From Bombyx mori (taxonomy: Eukaryota > Arthropoda > Insecta > Lepidoptera > Bombycidae): 64,000 bases of DNA. Both the position numbers and the translations under genes were made by a program. Positions within the stretch are counted from its first letter, which is position 1. Every line of letters begins with the position of its first letter. The notes beneath the pieces were generated by a model. It worked only from the letters and a program-made list of their open reading frames with translations. It was not told where the DNA came from and did no database searches. The stretch covers positions 16,385,501-16,449,500 of the forward strand of contig NC_085121.1 of the NCBI RefSeq assembly GCF_030269925.1, given 5' to 3'. Shown in pieces: positions 43,286 to 54,799 of the stretch.

Positions 43286-43751
43286 ACAAAATACGCTTTT
43301 ATAGAAAATCCAACTAACAAGTAGATAAATAGATAAAATAAATTTTAATAAATTTCAGTTAAAAATTTCCAATCGATAAGATATATCCTCAATATTCGGA
43401 TACTGGGTTATTTTACATTTTAATAAATAATAGTTAAAAAAAACTAACAAAAGACGCTTTTATAGAAAATCCAACTAAAAATAGAAAAGAAATTTTAATA
43501 AATTTGAAATAAAAATAGTGTAAGAAAAAATGATTTTATTGTCAAAAAAACACCCTACGCTTTTCAGGATATTATCAAAATAACCCTTCTACACTCATAT
43601 CTTTTCATAAAATATTTATAACTGCTGATACCATGCATCCCACGTTTTTTTTACAATAAAATCATTTTTTCTTACATTATTTTTTATTCAAATTTATTAA
43701 AATTTATTTTATCTATTTATCTGTTTTTTAGTTGGATTTTCTATGAAAGCG
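43286..43751. repeat. long inverted repeat with a third, direct copy
   Basis: Left arm 43455-43542 and right arm 43653-43751 are reverse complements over about 90 bases with small gaps (outer part CGCTTTTATAGAAAATCCAA, inner part AAAAATGATTTTATTGT). A loop of about 110 bases separates them. A further partial copy of the left arm lies at 43286-43370. AT-rich, non-coding; a MITE-type snap-back element is the likeliest origin. A transcript would fold into a long hairpin. Confidence 0.8.
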
Positions 43752-44102
43752 TATTAAAAAGAAAATCACTTGTTCAACTACGTAGAAAATAGAAAGTGCT
43801 TTGAATTTGTTAATAGGCAATAATTTAGATACAAGCGTTCCATGACGTACGATGAACAGATTTGTTTGCTTTTTGTCTGGGTTTTATTTTGGTTTTATAT
43901 TTAAACGTTATGTAAATATGCACTTAAGTGTCTAGTTCTTATGGTAGTTTGCGGTCGGTGTGGATTTTTCCCAGTAATAATTCTTAGATTGTTATCTTTT
44001 ATCAAGAAATCACCTGGAATCTATATAACTAAAACTGGGTAGCTCAAAATTAGTATTATTATAACCGTTAAGTGTAATTCACAAAAAGTGTATCTTAATC
44101 TA
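43752..44102. other. no feature recognised
   Basis: AT-rich spacer. Confidence 0.4.
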
Positions 44103-44391
44103 TCTATATATATAAAAATAAATTGCTGTTCGTTAGTCTCGCTAAAACTAGAGAACAGCTGGACCGATTTGGCTAATTTTGGTCTTGAATTATTTGTGAA
44201 AGTCCAGAGAAGGTTTAAAAGGTAGATAAATATGAAAATGCTCAGAATTAAATAAAAATAACAATTTTGTTTTTCTTTTGATGTGTCCCCGGTCGGACGG
44301 ATTCCTTTAGTTTGTTTGAAGTTTATTTTATACAAAAGTTTAGGTCTTTTATTATCCATTGAGGCACTACGAAGTCTGCCGGGTCAGCTTG
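44103..44391 (+). mobile_element. Helitron H2 (Lep1-like)
   Basis: Plus strand: TCTATATATATAAAAATAAA start after A, and GAAGTCTGCCGGGTCAGCTTG end; CTTG replaces CTAG. Core shared with 11826, 18110 and 58075. The 77-112 codon frames through this family are chance frames. Confidence 0.85.
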
Positions 44392-45030
44392 TACATAATA
44401 AAGCAATAGGACTTCCTATACTATCCTTGATTGATTGGTAGATGATGCCTTAGGCGTTATGTTGAATAAATAGAGTGACTCTTTGAGTTGATTAGCTCAG
44501 AGAGTTATCTAACTTCTGACTCGTACAAGTCCTCATATGCATGTTAATGAATACATAGCGCATCGTGTTTGTAATTATAGCAGACACGAACGTGGGATAT
44601 CACGCTTGTAATTATACGTGGATCTGAACAAGAGAATTATCTGTTGTGTGCAGATGCAACCTACTACCATCGGTGATTGTCTGCGACAGTAAGATATTGT
44701 GTAAAAAATTTACCTGACCTACCTTTATTGAATGTATCGGTAATACATTTAACATGTAGCTTTGATTCGTTGAGAAACAAAAAAAATCATTCCGGTACAG
44801 TCATGCATTACGGTTTGAAGGACTACTCTTATTCAATACAATTGAGACTACAAACTACGTGACGATATTCTCGAAGTCTGCAGCTATCCACATAAAACAA
44901 GGAACTCAATACCTTTGGTGAAATATATGCTGTCTAGACCAAAGAGATGCCGAGACATGGGAAAACTAAGTTCACTATAATTTAGATGACAATAAGCAAA
45001 TTTTATTCGACAATAAATCCACTTCAGTAA
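44392..45030. other. no feature recognised
   Basis: Spacer without support for a feature. Confidence 0.4.
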
Positions 45031-45345
45031 CACTGGTGGTAGGACCTCTTGTGAGTCCGCGCGGTTAGGTACCACCGCCCTGCCTATTTCTGCCGTGAAG
45101 CAGTAATGCGTTTCGGTTTAAAGGGAGAGGCAGCCGTTGTAACTAAACTTGAGACTTTCTGCCGTGAAGCAGTAATGCGTTTCGGTTTGAAGGGTAGGGC
45201 AGCCGTTGAACTATACTGAGACCTTAGAACTGATATCTCAAGGTGGGTGGCGCATTTATGTCATAGATGTCTATGGGCTCCAGTAACCACTTAACACCAG
45301 GTGGGCTGCAAGCCCGTTCACCCATCTAAGCAATAAAAATAATAA
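45031..45345 (+). repeat. Bm1-type SINE, short form with internal duplication
   Basis: Starts ACTGGTGGTAGGACCTCTTG. The segment from TTTCTGCCGTGAAGCAG to ACTTGAGAC is present twice, at 45087 and 45156 (period 69 bp); the two units differ by several substitutions. Ends CATCTAAGCAATAAAAAT. Confidence 0.9.
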
Positions 45346-46230
45346 TAAAAAAGTATACACATTATTATGATGTAGTATAGACCTGGATGTTGTGTTCAAT
45401 AATAAATCAGCTAATTTTACCCGCGGGAAACAAATCGCATGTTAAGCATTCCCATAATTTTAGTGCCCGTATTACCACCACCTTTCACGTTGTTGACTAT
45501 AGGCTTGGCCTTACAAAAAGCGAAGCTATATAAATATATTCATTAGTAATTAGTAATATCCGATAGTAAAATGTGATGAGCGTTTGTCATTTGATGTCTT
45601 ACAAGGCCTTTTAATAAGTGTGTGCTTTACAAATATTTAGCAACGAACACAGATATTGCAACGTGAATTATACGGTCTCAAGAAATAGAGTCAAACTCTC
45701 AATTGTTTACAAAGCTCGGATTGTAGGAATGTTTCGAGCTATAGATAGGATAGTAGTGCCAACTCGTGTGAGCTCACAATCGATATTACTATTGAATTAT
45801 TTTCGTTCTCATAATTACCGTAAAAAATGCGAGATTAAACCGTATAAGTAAACACTACTTTTACTGTTTAATTTCGATTTTTTTATTGTAATCATATTAA
45901 TTGACAGGTTTTGAATACTTAGTCGATCACGTAATTTTCGAGCTCAACCATATGACCTCAAACCGTAAACCGTAGTTTTGATTACACTCTGTAATCGTTT
46001 TGATTACACGGATTTTTTTAGTTCATCACGTGCCTTTTTTGGACTTAGAAATAGCATATTTGCCTCGGACTTCGAGCCACGTTATTAAACATGACCATGT
46101 AGTACATCAATAGATACTACTGATAATAAAAAAATACATTATTCTTTTTACTTATAATATCGGGATACGGTATCGCGAGCGTATTTCGATATGGTATAGC
46201 TTAAATTGAACCCTAGGGTAGTTATCACGG
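45346..46230. other. no feature recognised
   Basis: Spacer; the frame 45618-45851 has no motif. Confidence 0.4.
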
Positions 46231-46320
46231 CTTGTTAGCATTGTTAGCGGCTATCCCACCTGTTATTTGAGTGGAATTGAGCCAAATCCAGCGCCACAAA
46301 CCAGCATATTCTTGCTACGA
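46231..46320 (+). pseudogene. 2A-peptide-like LINE remnant (tentative)
   Basis: Reads LVSIVSGYPTCYLSGIEP and then NPAPQTS. Many CR1- and L2-type LINEs start ORF2 with a ribosome-skipping 2A-like end, D-x-E-x-NPGP; here it would be G-I-E-P-NPAP, with the key glycine lost. Short and uncertain. Confidence 0.25.
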
Positions 46321-46957
46321 GTTATTGAGGCCGACTTAAGCTGGTTCTTGGCAAGTCGCAGCAATGGTCATAGACTTATTCCTAAAATGTGTTTCTTTAC
46401 GTGGCATAAACAAAAAAAGAATGCAAAACAGTTCAACAGTTTTCATTCAGTTACAGTTCTAGTGGTCACGTTCACTGTTAGCACATAATCAAATGTCGAC
46501 GAACAACACCTTAGTTGACAGTCCCACGAAAACTGTGAAGTATACCAAACGCCAGAAATAATGACAATACGCGAATTTTAGCCGTAAAAGGAGTCTTAAT
46601 TGTGCCTTCGACTAACAAAAACCGAAGAAATACAATGTTTGTTTAGGTACATGATAAATTAGGTTAGATATTAAAGTTCCAGTAAAATACATTAAAACTC
46701 AAGGTGCACGATGAGCTGAAAATCGATGGAAATTGTGTTGGAGTAATTACCATGGACGTAGAAGTGAAAAATTGTTTGGCAAGTGATAAGATGGCATAGT
46801 AATTTTCTTTTATTTATGAACTAAATTGTCAATTCCTCGATCGAGTCAAGACGAAGAGGTAGCGTTCACAAGTATTTATTGAGGCTGGTATCAGCTAGTC
46901 ACTAAGCCGACTGTTACTTTATCTTAAACCTTTGTGAACATCATTTACGTAGCATAT

Positions 46958-47329
46958 TGTTATGCCGGTAAGAGTAACGCCATCTATCGCCAAATAGCAG
47001 AATCGAATATCAAAGGAACTAGTAACATCGCGAACGCGATCTATTGTCGCGCCATCTATTGTCACATAGCGAAAACACACATCGAAGCTACTCGACTTGC
47101 CCTGAATGTTCTCGATAAATCTAGGTATGTCGTATCTACTATAAAAGCGTTGCAGAGATGGCACGAAGGCAGTTAGTAAGCAATTCTACTCGAAGCGAAA
47201 TAGCAAACGGATGACCTGAAGCGAAGCGGAAGAAGTGAATTGAGAATTTCTAAGTGATCTAAGTGCTAATACAGTTTTAATTTGTGCTTCGGTAGAATTT
47301 TTATTTATCCCGAACCCCAGCGTGTAATA
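46958..47329 (+). repeat. solo-LTR-like repeat, copy 1
   Basis: About 370 bp, aligned with 53840-54225. Shared features: TGTTAYGCCG start, GCCATCTATCG blocks, a TATAAAAGCGTTGCAGAGATG core promoter-like box, and TTATCCCGAACCCCAGCG near the end. No internal retrotransposon region next to it. Confidence 0.6.
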
Positions 47330-48164
47330 GTATACATTCAGAAGAAAACAGTCCAAGCCGAACATGCGACTCCGCTCAGAGTGACCTCTTTGTTTATTAA
47401 CGTTTTGGATTTAAATAGAATAAATGTAAGTTTCCAATAAGCTCCGCGAATAATAAATGAGAATTATTTCAATATGTAAATTTGCACTGACAGCACATGC
47501 AAATAAATTTACGCATGAAAATTTAATGTTCTTTGTACGCGTACTCTAGAGATGATTAAAATTCTGTCAAGCTTTAAAATATTTAAAGATTGTAATATAT
47601 TTTTGATACGCTTTTATTAGCTTCATATTATGTAATATGTTAGTATTTAACGGAATCTTTGAACATGATTTTGATCCCCTTCAAAACGTTTTGTTGTGTT
47701 TTGTTTTGTTGTTATGTTTTGTTGTGAAATATGCTTTCTCTCTCTCTCTCTCTCTTTCTTTCTCTCTCTCTCTATCGCCTAAATATAAAATAGTCCGCGA
47801 ATGTTTCCCTCATTTTTTATCAAAATAAAATAACATAAGTGGACCCGTGTGAAACATCTATATACACAGTTCGACTACAACACGAGTGCTTATGTTTCCG
47901 TGGCATTAATTTCAGGATTCCTCTTCATCACGGCGACAAAAGGATCGGAGCGCCAATTATCATTCACACATCGTGCCGTTGTTTGGATGAAATCAGGGCA
48001 GATTTTCAGAGCTAGTACAAGTTGGTGGCAATTCATTAAGTGGGCCGATGTGTCTGAATTGTGCTTGATATATGGGAAAGGACTGTGACGCTAGTCCAAT
48101 TCACAAGCTAAAGCGATTCTGTGAGTGTTTTAGTGCACTAATGTGTTTCTTTTCGTATGTCGTA
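47330..48164. other. no gene; contains (CT)n
   Basis: A (TC)n stretch lies at about 47730-47775, preceded by TTTTGTTGTG repeats. No coding or repeat family recognised. Confidence 0.5.
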
Positions 48165-48820
48165 TCACTCTTGTCAGAGCGGTCGATCATTGCTGTGGGC
48201 AGATGTTATGCGCCTCACGAGCAATCGCCACACTTCCCGGTTTGTAGTGAGCTTGGTACACTCATGCAAACAGCCGCCAACTGCCGACTTGATCTGGTCG
48301 GTCCATCGCATGGGCAACCTTCTACGCGGTCTGGTGCCTTCTACTTTGCCCCGGACGCCAAGGCGCTGTATGGAGTCATTTCCTCGCCGGGAGACATGTC
48401 CAAAAAATGATAGTATGCGTCCGTGCACGAGCGCCGAAAGACGCTGCTTAATATAAATAAATAAATATTTACTAACAATCACGCCACGTTAACTGGTCCC
48501 GTGATAAGTTCGTAAAGAACTTGTGTTACAGGTACCAGATAACGGAAATAAATGTAAGATTTTTATTATGCACATACATATATTTAATATACATCCATAA
48601 CCCTGGAAAAGACATATTTATATTTATCATACAAATATCCTCCCTTGGCGGGATTCGAACCCGCGACCCCCTTGTGTAGTGACCATGTCACTTACCACTA
48701 CACCAGACGGCCGTTTGCCGAGTGAATGCCGAGTTCTCGAAGAATGGAGATATTGGTGCGAAGTTCGGTCCATGAAATACCAAGCATTTATCTCCAGCAC
48801 CACATCCACAGCACCACTCT
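48165..48820 (-). pseudogene. LINE C-terminal fragment (RTE-like), family L3, split by a SINE
   Basis: Minus strand. Before the SINE: MLGISWTELRTNISILRELG (48782 down). After it: QRLSALVHGRILSFFGHVSR, VRGKVEGTRPRRRLPMRWTD, LHECTKLTTNREVW. The split lies between these two parts. Same family as 30365-30710. Confidence 0.8.
48446..48728 (-). repeat. second tRNA-derived SINE family, complete head
   Basis: Minus strand: TGGTGTAGTGGTAAGTGAC (A box) and GCGGGTTCGAATCCCGC (perfect B box within a 5 bp T stem). A body follows with TTATCTGGTACCTGTAACAC and GGGACCAGTTAACGTGGCGT and an (ATTT)n tail. The acceptor ends do not pair, so this is a SINE and not a tRNA gene. Inserted in LINE L3. Confidence 0.8.
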
Positions 48821-49038
48821 ATACTAATATATAAATAATACAGTGGTTTTTACGGATGTTCCGTTATTACTACTGAACCATACATCCAATTGACTTGAAA
48901 CTTGGTATCCATGCAGAAAATACACGTGCTTAATGAATAGGCTATTGTTTATATGAGTGTTGGACTCTCTAATAATGAAGACAATAAATAATAATGAATT
49001 TATTTTAAATGCCCGGCGAAGCGGGCGAGTACGGCTAG
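48818..49038 (+). mobile_element. Helitron H4
   Basis: 221 bp: TCTATACTAATATATAAA start, and hairpin GCCCG-GCGAAG-CGGGC followed by GAGTACGGCTAG and T. A textbook Helitron 3' end. Non-coding. Confidence 0.85.
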
Positions 49039-50435
49039 TTTATTTTTATATACAGTCATAAAGAACATCTTTTATCGCTATATAGTATTTTACCTCCAAA
49101 ATAGTTTTATGTATAATATCTGAGGGTTTTGGTTCCATTGAAGCAGTTTTTTGACTGTATTCTTGTGACTAATAAGATATACCTTTTGTTATAATACCTA
49201 CTTAATCTGTTTGTCGCATTAAATCTAGTTATTCAAACGGTAATTAATTCCTAAGCACGTAGAAAGTAAAAAAAAATGGCATCTTCGTTACCCTTATAGC
49301 AGACCTCTTATGGCTAGGAAGTGTTGCTAGACAGAAATATATAAGCCTCTATTGTGTAAGTTTCAAATTATTCGTAACATCACCTGCTTTTAATCGTCAT
49401 AGATGAACAGATGAGCTAACCAGTCAGTCTGCTAAGTCCTCCATATTTCGGGAGTTTTGTACCATCCGTATGAGACCGTAAACTAAAAATTAATCGGTGG
49501 TTAGTTTCACATATAGACTTTGAAAACTGTCAGTATTATTAAACACGTTCGTAAAGGCGAAAGAGACACGCAAAAATACATTTCGGGTTTATAATCTTAA
49601 AAGTTGGTGAATTTATTATAGCGTGCTAATTTCGTATGTTTTTTTAACTCCAAAAAACACATTCTTGTAATTAAATTGGGCATTTTAAATCGAGATAAAG
49701 TGGAATATTAGTGTTTTCCGTTACTTTTTTTTGGAACGAAGTTCCTTATGGGACGATGCGGAGGGGTACACCAACCGCGAAAAAACGACCGTAACGTAAG
49801 ATTTTTATTAGTAATGCACACAGTGTACGACTTAACTTTGTAATAACGTACAAAAAATAACATACTTTTTTATCATTCATTGACCACGATCTCAGAGCAT
49901 TCGTTTCGCAATACACTAACTCTTATGCAAACAACCCTGAATGAAGTGTACCACAACAAGTTCGCGCGTTACCGAATAACCGTGGGTTGTTGCGAAGCCT
50001 CCAGTTTTATTTTCTTTATACCGCGAATAGAACTTAAAATTAACATTTTTATAATAAGGAACTTCTTTCCTATCCGGTGTCCCACGACACCACACATCTT
50101 TATTTATTATATAAAAGCAATATAGATCGCTAAACACATTAATTTATATCAATTAACAGGTTGCTTAGAAAAAGATCTATAGCCTTTGATCTTAAGGTTG
50201 AATTCTCTTGACTCGGACCTTAATTCACGTAGTGATTTGTAGTTGGAAACGCAGCGTGATCGCTTGATTCACTGGTGCCTGTTAATTATTAAAAGCTATT
50301 TACGTTTATAGCGGATTTCTGATATTTCCGACTTTATATTCCGGCGCGCGGATATATAAATAGTCGTTATCGTTGGCATTAAGCCGAACCGGTTAAATTG
50401 TGGTGGTTATTACAACATTTAAATGGCAGAATGCG
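49039..50435. other. unassigned
   Basis: AT-rich. GAACGAAGTTCCTTATGGGA at 49735 has a faint inverse match near 50060-50095 (AAGGAACTTCTTTCC...), perhaps an old element of about 350 bp. Nothing firm. Confidence 0.3.
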
Positions 50436-50685
50436 TGTTTTTTTTTTTTTATTGCTTAGATAGACGAGCTCACAGCCCACCTGGTGTTAAGTGGTTACTA
50501 GAGTCCATAGACATCTACAACGTATATGCGCCACCCACCTCGAGATATAAGTTCCAAGGTCTCAGTATAGTTACAACGGCTACCTCATCCTTCGAACCGA
50601 AACGCATTACTGCTTCACGGCGGAAATACGAGGGGTGGTGGTACCTACCCGTGCGGACTCACAAGAGGTCCTACCACCAGTGATT
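50436..50685 (-). repeat. Bm1-type SINE, short form
   Basis: Complete minus-strand short form: T run, ATTGCTTAGATAGACGAGC and the boundary GTCCTACCACCAGTG. Confidence 0.92.
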
Positions 50686-50894
50686 ACAATGTGTTTGTTA
50701 TACAATCGTTTGTTATTTTAAAAAGACGTGCCTGAAAGACTTCTGTTGCTAGGCGATGATCAAAATCGATGGATAGCGTAGCACGAGGCGCCTTCGAAGA
50801 TGCATTAAATTAATAATTAAATATTTATAAAGTTTGTTCGTTTATTAATAATTAACAAAGCAATATGCATAGTAATATTATATATTAATATTAA

Positions 50895-51313
50895 CTAGAG
50901 GTCCCGCAGTAGTCGAAATTCGACTATAATTAATTGGTATTGTAAGTTTGTACACTATTATGATTGTATTTTATACTTCTATAATCACAAATTTCGCCAA
51001 GACTACACTATAAAAAATATTAGCAAAGACAAACAATATTTAATCTGTTCTCAATTTGACAACAGACGTCAAGAACAAAAGTTTGACAATAAATAGTAAG
51101 CATGCATGTGTGCGTCAAATACATGGTATGTAGTGTGTGTAATGTTTTCTTTATTGATTTAATGTATCTTTTATGCATTATTTAAAAAAAATATTAGCAT
51201 TGTGCACTTCTTCTCTATATTCTCTATAGGTGTGGAAAGTTTCATACTCCTCCGTCCGCGCAATTTTCGTAAAAAGGGATACAAAGTTTTTGCTTCACGT
51301 ATTAATATATAGA
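50895..51313 (-). mobile_element. non-autonomous Helitron H1
   Basis: Complete 419 bp copy, CTAG at 50895 after A, TCTATATATTAATACG terminus at 51313 before T, hairpin TAGTCGAA-A-TTCGACTA. Confidence 0.9.
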
Positions 51314-52050
51314 TAATGTTAATAAACCAAAATTTTTTTATGGGAAAGTAATGAAGATTTGAAAGTGTTTTTTAATATTTAAATAAACAAAATATGTTGA
51401 TTTTGATTTCAAAACGCTGGGTGAACCTGTTCACGACTCATGTGATGTTGAGTGGTTACCAAAGTCTATATAAATCAAGACCTGACCATGAGACTTGTTT
51501 GCGACAAAAAAACATTCCACTTTCATACACTTCATACACATCATCCTCTACATAGCTAATACCAGTTTTAATTTAGAAAGTGCTTTATAATCTAGGGACG
51601 AGATAAGGCTCCTAATTGGAGTGTACATCAGTAGCGCGCTACATATCCATTTTCATTAATTTCAAAATATTCGAAACATTAATATCAGATTAAAACGTGG
51701 GCCGTGTGAATAGTGTTTTCATAACAACTAGTATATAACCTTCGGAAAAACGATGTACAAACAAAAACAGTTAAACAACCATAAAAGCTTCTAGTTAATC
51801 GTGACCGTTATAATAAATATATGTACGTTTATGTATATGTGTACGTTATTTATGTGTGTATGTATATATTATGTAGTCTAATATATTATGTATTAGTGTT
51901 TTATTTTTTTATTTTTGAAGTGAAAACTTCTTTAGAATCGTTGTGATTTATAAACCGGATGCAACGGAAAAAACGACAGGTAAGAGACACAAATACAAAA
52001 ATGTGTAGGATGAAGCCAGCAAAGAATGAGACAGAAATATACATACTATT
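51314..52050. other. no gene; low-complexity TATG-rich part
   Basis: 51395-51480 faintly resembles a LINE 3' end (GTTCACGACTCATGTGATG...GTGGTTACC). 51800-51895 is a TATG/TGTA-rich low-complexity stretch. Confidence 0.35.
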
Positions 52051-52055
52051 TAATA

Positions 52056-52168
52056 CAGCGCCATCTGTGAGATTTTTTAATACTAACGTGTGTATGAAAG
52101 CTCTTGTAGTGAATTTTAATTTAGGATTATACGTGAAATTAAAATATCAATTCACAGAGGGCGCTACC
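52056..52168. repeat. small element with inverted ends
   Basis: AGCGCCATCTGTGA (about 52058-52071) and TCACAGAGGGCGCT (about 52152-52165) are inverted repeats with one mismatch, about 80 bases apart. Could be a tiny MITE; could be chance. Confidence 0.4.
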
Positions 52169-52374
52169 TTACAATTATTTACTAATGACAAAATTTTACA
52201 TACACTTAAGACGTTTAGGATAATTGTATTTTAATTTTGGAAGGTTTCACTTCTACCACGTGTGAATTGCACACATTTTGTTTTTTTTTATTATTGTTCT
52301 TGTTTAGATTGTAAATTGTAAATTGATTAGATTGTATTCTTCTACCCACTCATTTAAAGCTTTCCTTCGTTAAG

Positions 52375-52490
52375 AACGGTTAGCTGGTAGAATACTCAAT
52401 TGTTGAGTTAAGCTCGCCATTTTTATATCTTATCACAATCACTGTAATATTAACCGTGTGTACAATAAAGAATAAAGAACAAAAATAAAA
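52375..52490 (+). repeat. LINE 3'-end-like repeat
   Basis: TTATATCTTATCACAATC and GTGTGTACAATAAAGAATAA match the minus-strand copy at 1425-1510. Confidence 0.55.
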
Positions 52491-53088
52491 TGTATCCGAA
52501 GACTTTGTATAAAATCTAAATATTTCACAACTCATAGTTTCAGCGTTGTAATGTGTGATGAAACGGAATATCCTTCCGTTTTAGAATGTAGATTAGTTTC
52601 CGAGAAAGAAATATGTGTGTGTTAGGTTGCTGTCTTAGTTCATGTTGTCGATTCGCTTTGTATCGCATTTTGAAATTATACTTTAACAAAAAAAAAACCG
52701 TTCAACAATGAATATTCAAAATCATCTTATCAATCATCATCATCATATCAAGGCGAATCTTAAGGCGAAGGGTGGCAGCTGGATTTTTGTTTCAAATACA
52801 TGAGATGAGGCTTTCATTACATGTAGATAATAAGAAAGAAGATCCCGTTCTGGCTATCGCTTACGTAAAACAGTCATATTATGTTCTGGTTTTAATGCTA
52901 GGATCGAAAAAATAATAACAGTAGGATTGAAAATACGATCAGGACATAATTCTCAACAGCTCCAATTAAGGCATACACGTTGGAATATTGAAGAGCATCG
53001 GTAAACACATAGCGCCACATGGACAATAAGTTCCTAAGTGCAAGGCAGAGGGGGAAGAGTTAAACCGAAGAAGACATGGATGGTGACT
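52491..53088 (+). other. mostly unassigned, trace of RTE-like LINE tail
   Basis: Near 53040-53080 the frame GRGGRVKPKKTWM recalls the PKKTWMD motif of RTE-like C-termini. Too short to be sure. Otherwise nothing. Confidence 0.3.
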
Positions 53089-53275
53089 GACTGGTGGTAG
53101 GACCTCTTGTGAGTCCACACGGGTAGATACCACCACCCTGCCTATTTCTGCCGTGAAGCAGTAATGCGTTTCGGTTTGAATGGTGGGGCATCCGTTGAAC
53201 TATACTGAGACCTTAGAACTTATCTCAAGGTGGGTGGCGCATTTACGTTGTAGATGTCTATGGGCTCCAGTATTG
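53089..53275 (+). repeat. Bm1-type SINE, short form without 3' end
   Basis: ACTGGTGGTAGGACCTCTTG through GTCTATGGGCTCCAGTA; the ACCACTTAACACC...CAATAAA end is absent, unusual because LINE-driven copies normally lose the 5' side. Confidence 0.88.
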
Positions 53276-53539
53276 CTATCAGTTCTTGCTACGTTTGTAG
53301 ATTTTCAAGTTAATTGCAAGTCTTGGTGTTAAAAACCCTTCGAAAAATTTCCTATACATAGACCGATTTATATCGATCAAGATAATTAATGTGAGAGAGC
53401 TAAAAATAATATAAGGGTGAATGTAACCTGTGTCGGCTGAAGTTAGCTAATCAAGCATTTACTCGTAGTAAGGTTGCAATATATTGCGCTATTGTTAAGT
53501 AAGACACATAACTCGTTAATTAATACAGTCGTATTAAAT

Positions 53540-53765
53540 CGTCTTCTTTTTCTTCACCTTATCCCACTAGTTAGGGTCGGCACAGCGATTTTTTCTATTC
53601 CATTCTCTTCTATCAGCCATCATCTCAACACTCACTCCTCTCCCTCTCATATAGTCATTCACACACACCATCCATGTCTTCTTTGGTCGACCTCTTCGCG
53701 CTCTACCTTGCACTACCATCTCCTAGTCACATGCATCTCCTCTCTACGCAATCGTAAATATATCG
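53540..53765 (-). mobile_element. RTE-like LINE 3' fragment
   Basis: Shares CACCTTATCCCACTAGTTAG and CTATTCCATTCTCTTCTATC with 14193-14405. Minus-strand orientation by analogy with 11041-11467. No clear duplication. Confidence 0.65.
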
Positions 53766-53839
53766 TAATAATATTGTATCATCACTTGTAAATCAATTGT
53801 AAATCAGTTTTCAGCAAAAGTGTGCATGTAGTATATATT

Positions 53840-54225
53840 GTTACGCCGATAAGAGCAACGCCATCTATCGTCGAATAGAAAAAAAATGAATATTAAAAGA
53901 ACTAGTAAAATCGAGAACGTTCGAGAAGTACAACGCCATCTATTATCAATTAGCGGAAACACATATCGAAACTACTCGACTTGTCAGGAATGCTATCAAT
54001 AATTGTAGAAATGTCAGATCGACTATAAAAGCGTTGCAGAGATGACACGAAAGCAGTTAGTAATCGGAACTACTCGAAGCGAAACAGCGAACGGATAACC
54101 TGAAGCGAAGCGGTAGAAGCGTATTACGAATTGTAAAGTGCTCTGTAAGTATTCTAAATGTTAACTAGAGTTTTAATTTGTACTTAGATGAAAATTTTAT
54201 TTATCCCGAACCCCAGCGCGTAACG
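53840..54225 (+). repeat. solo-LTR-like repeat, copy 2
   Basis: Homolog of 46958-47329. Ends GTTACGC and GCGTAAC are inverted repeats; ATATT occurs on both sides (53835-53839, 54226-54230), a plausible 5 bp duplication. Internal CTATAAAAGCGTTGCAGAG promoter-like box. The family (gypsy, BEL/Pao or other) cannot be named from the LTR alone. Confidence 0.6.
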
Positions 54226-54299
54226 ATATTAATCAGTTAATAGCGTATATCTTAACTTATCTTTATCTGAACTTACTCTGACATACAAAATATTATTAA

Positions 54300-54515
54300 C
54301 TAGCGACCCGCCCTCGCTTCGCTTCGGAAACATTAAAACACACATGAAACCAAAAAAAATAAATAAAAAATAAATAAAAAAAAGTAGCCTATGTTCATCA
54401 GGGATAATGTCGGCTTCTAATGGAAAAAGAATTTTTCAAATCGGTCCAGTAGTTTCGGAGCCTATTCGAAACAAACAAACAAACAAATCTTTCCTCTTTA
54501 TAATATTAGTATAGA
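54300..54515 (-). mobile_element. Helitron H3
   Basis: Minus strand: TCTATACTAATATTATAAAG start, GGACCGATTTGAAAAATTC core, and GCGAAGCGAGGGCGGGTCGC then TAG, so CTAG at the very end (plus-strand 54300). 216 bp. Confidence 0.8.
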
Positions 54516-54799
54516 CAAAATCAAATACGCTAAATAAGCTTTTGTCTTTAATATTTCAAAACATCGTATCGTAAATCTTGTTGTGTGACGTGACCTGTAT
54601 ATTCCCAGCGCTCGCAAGAATTCCCGAGGGGCGAGGCTTGAGAAACTGCCTCCGCTCTAGATGGGAATTCAAACGTTTTTTCTAAACGGCTCCCCATTAA
54701 TTCATGAATTCTCCATATTTTATTGTTAAGTTCTATATTTAATGATCTTCTTGCCGTCAAGTTTATTGTCTTCAACAAATTTGGTAGGATGTTTTCAGA

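Noticed and set aside
44021..44359. 112-codon open frame in Helitron H2
   Set aside because: The same frame, with different breaks, occurs in all H2 copies because they share sequence; no helicase or Rep motif, no conserved start.
47730..47775. (CT)n as a promoter element
   Set aside because: Simple microsatellite without a gene nearby.
48640..48715. tRNA gene on the minus strand
   Set aside because: A and B boxes and T stem are perfect, but the acceptor ends do not pair, and a SINE body with (ATTT)n tail follows.
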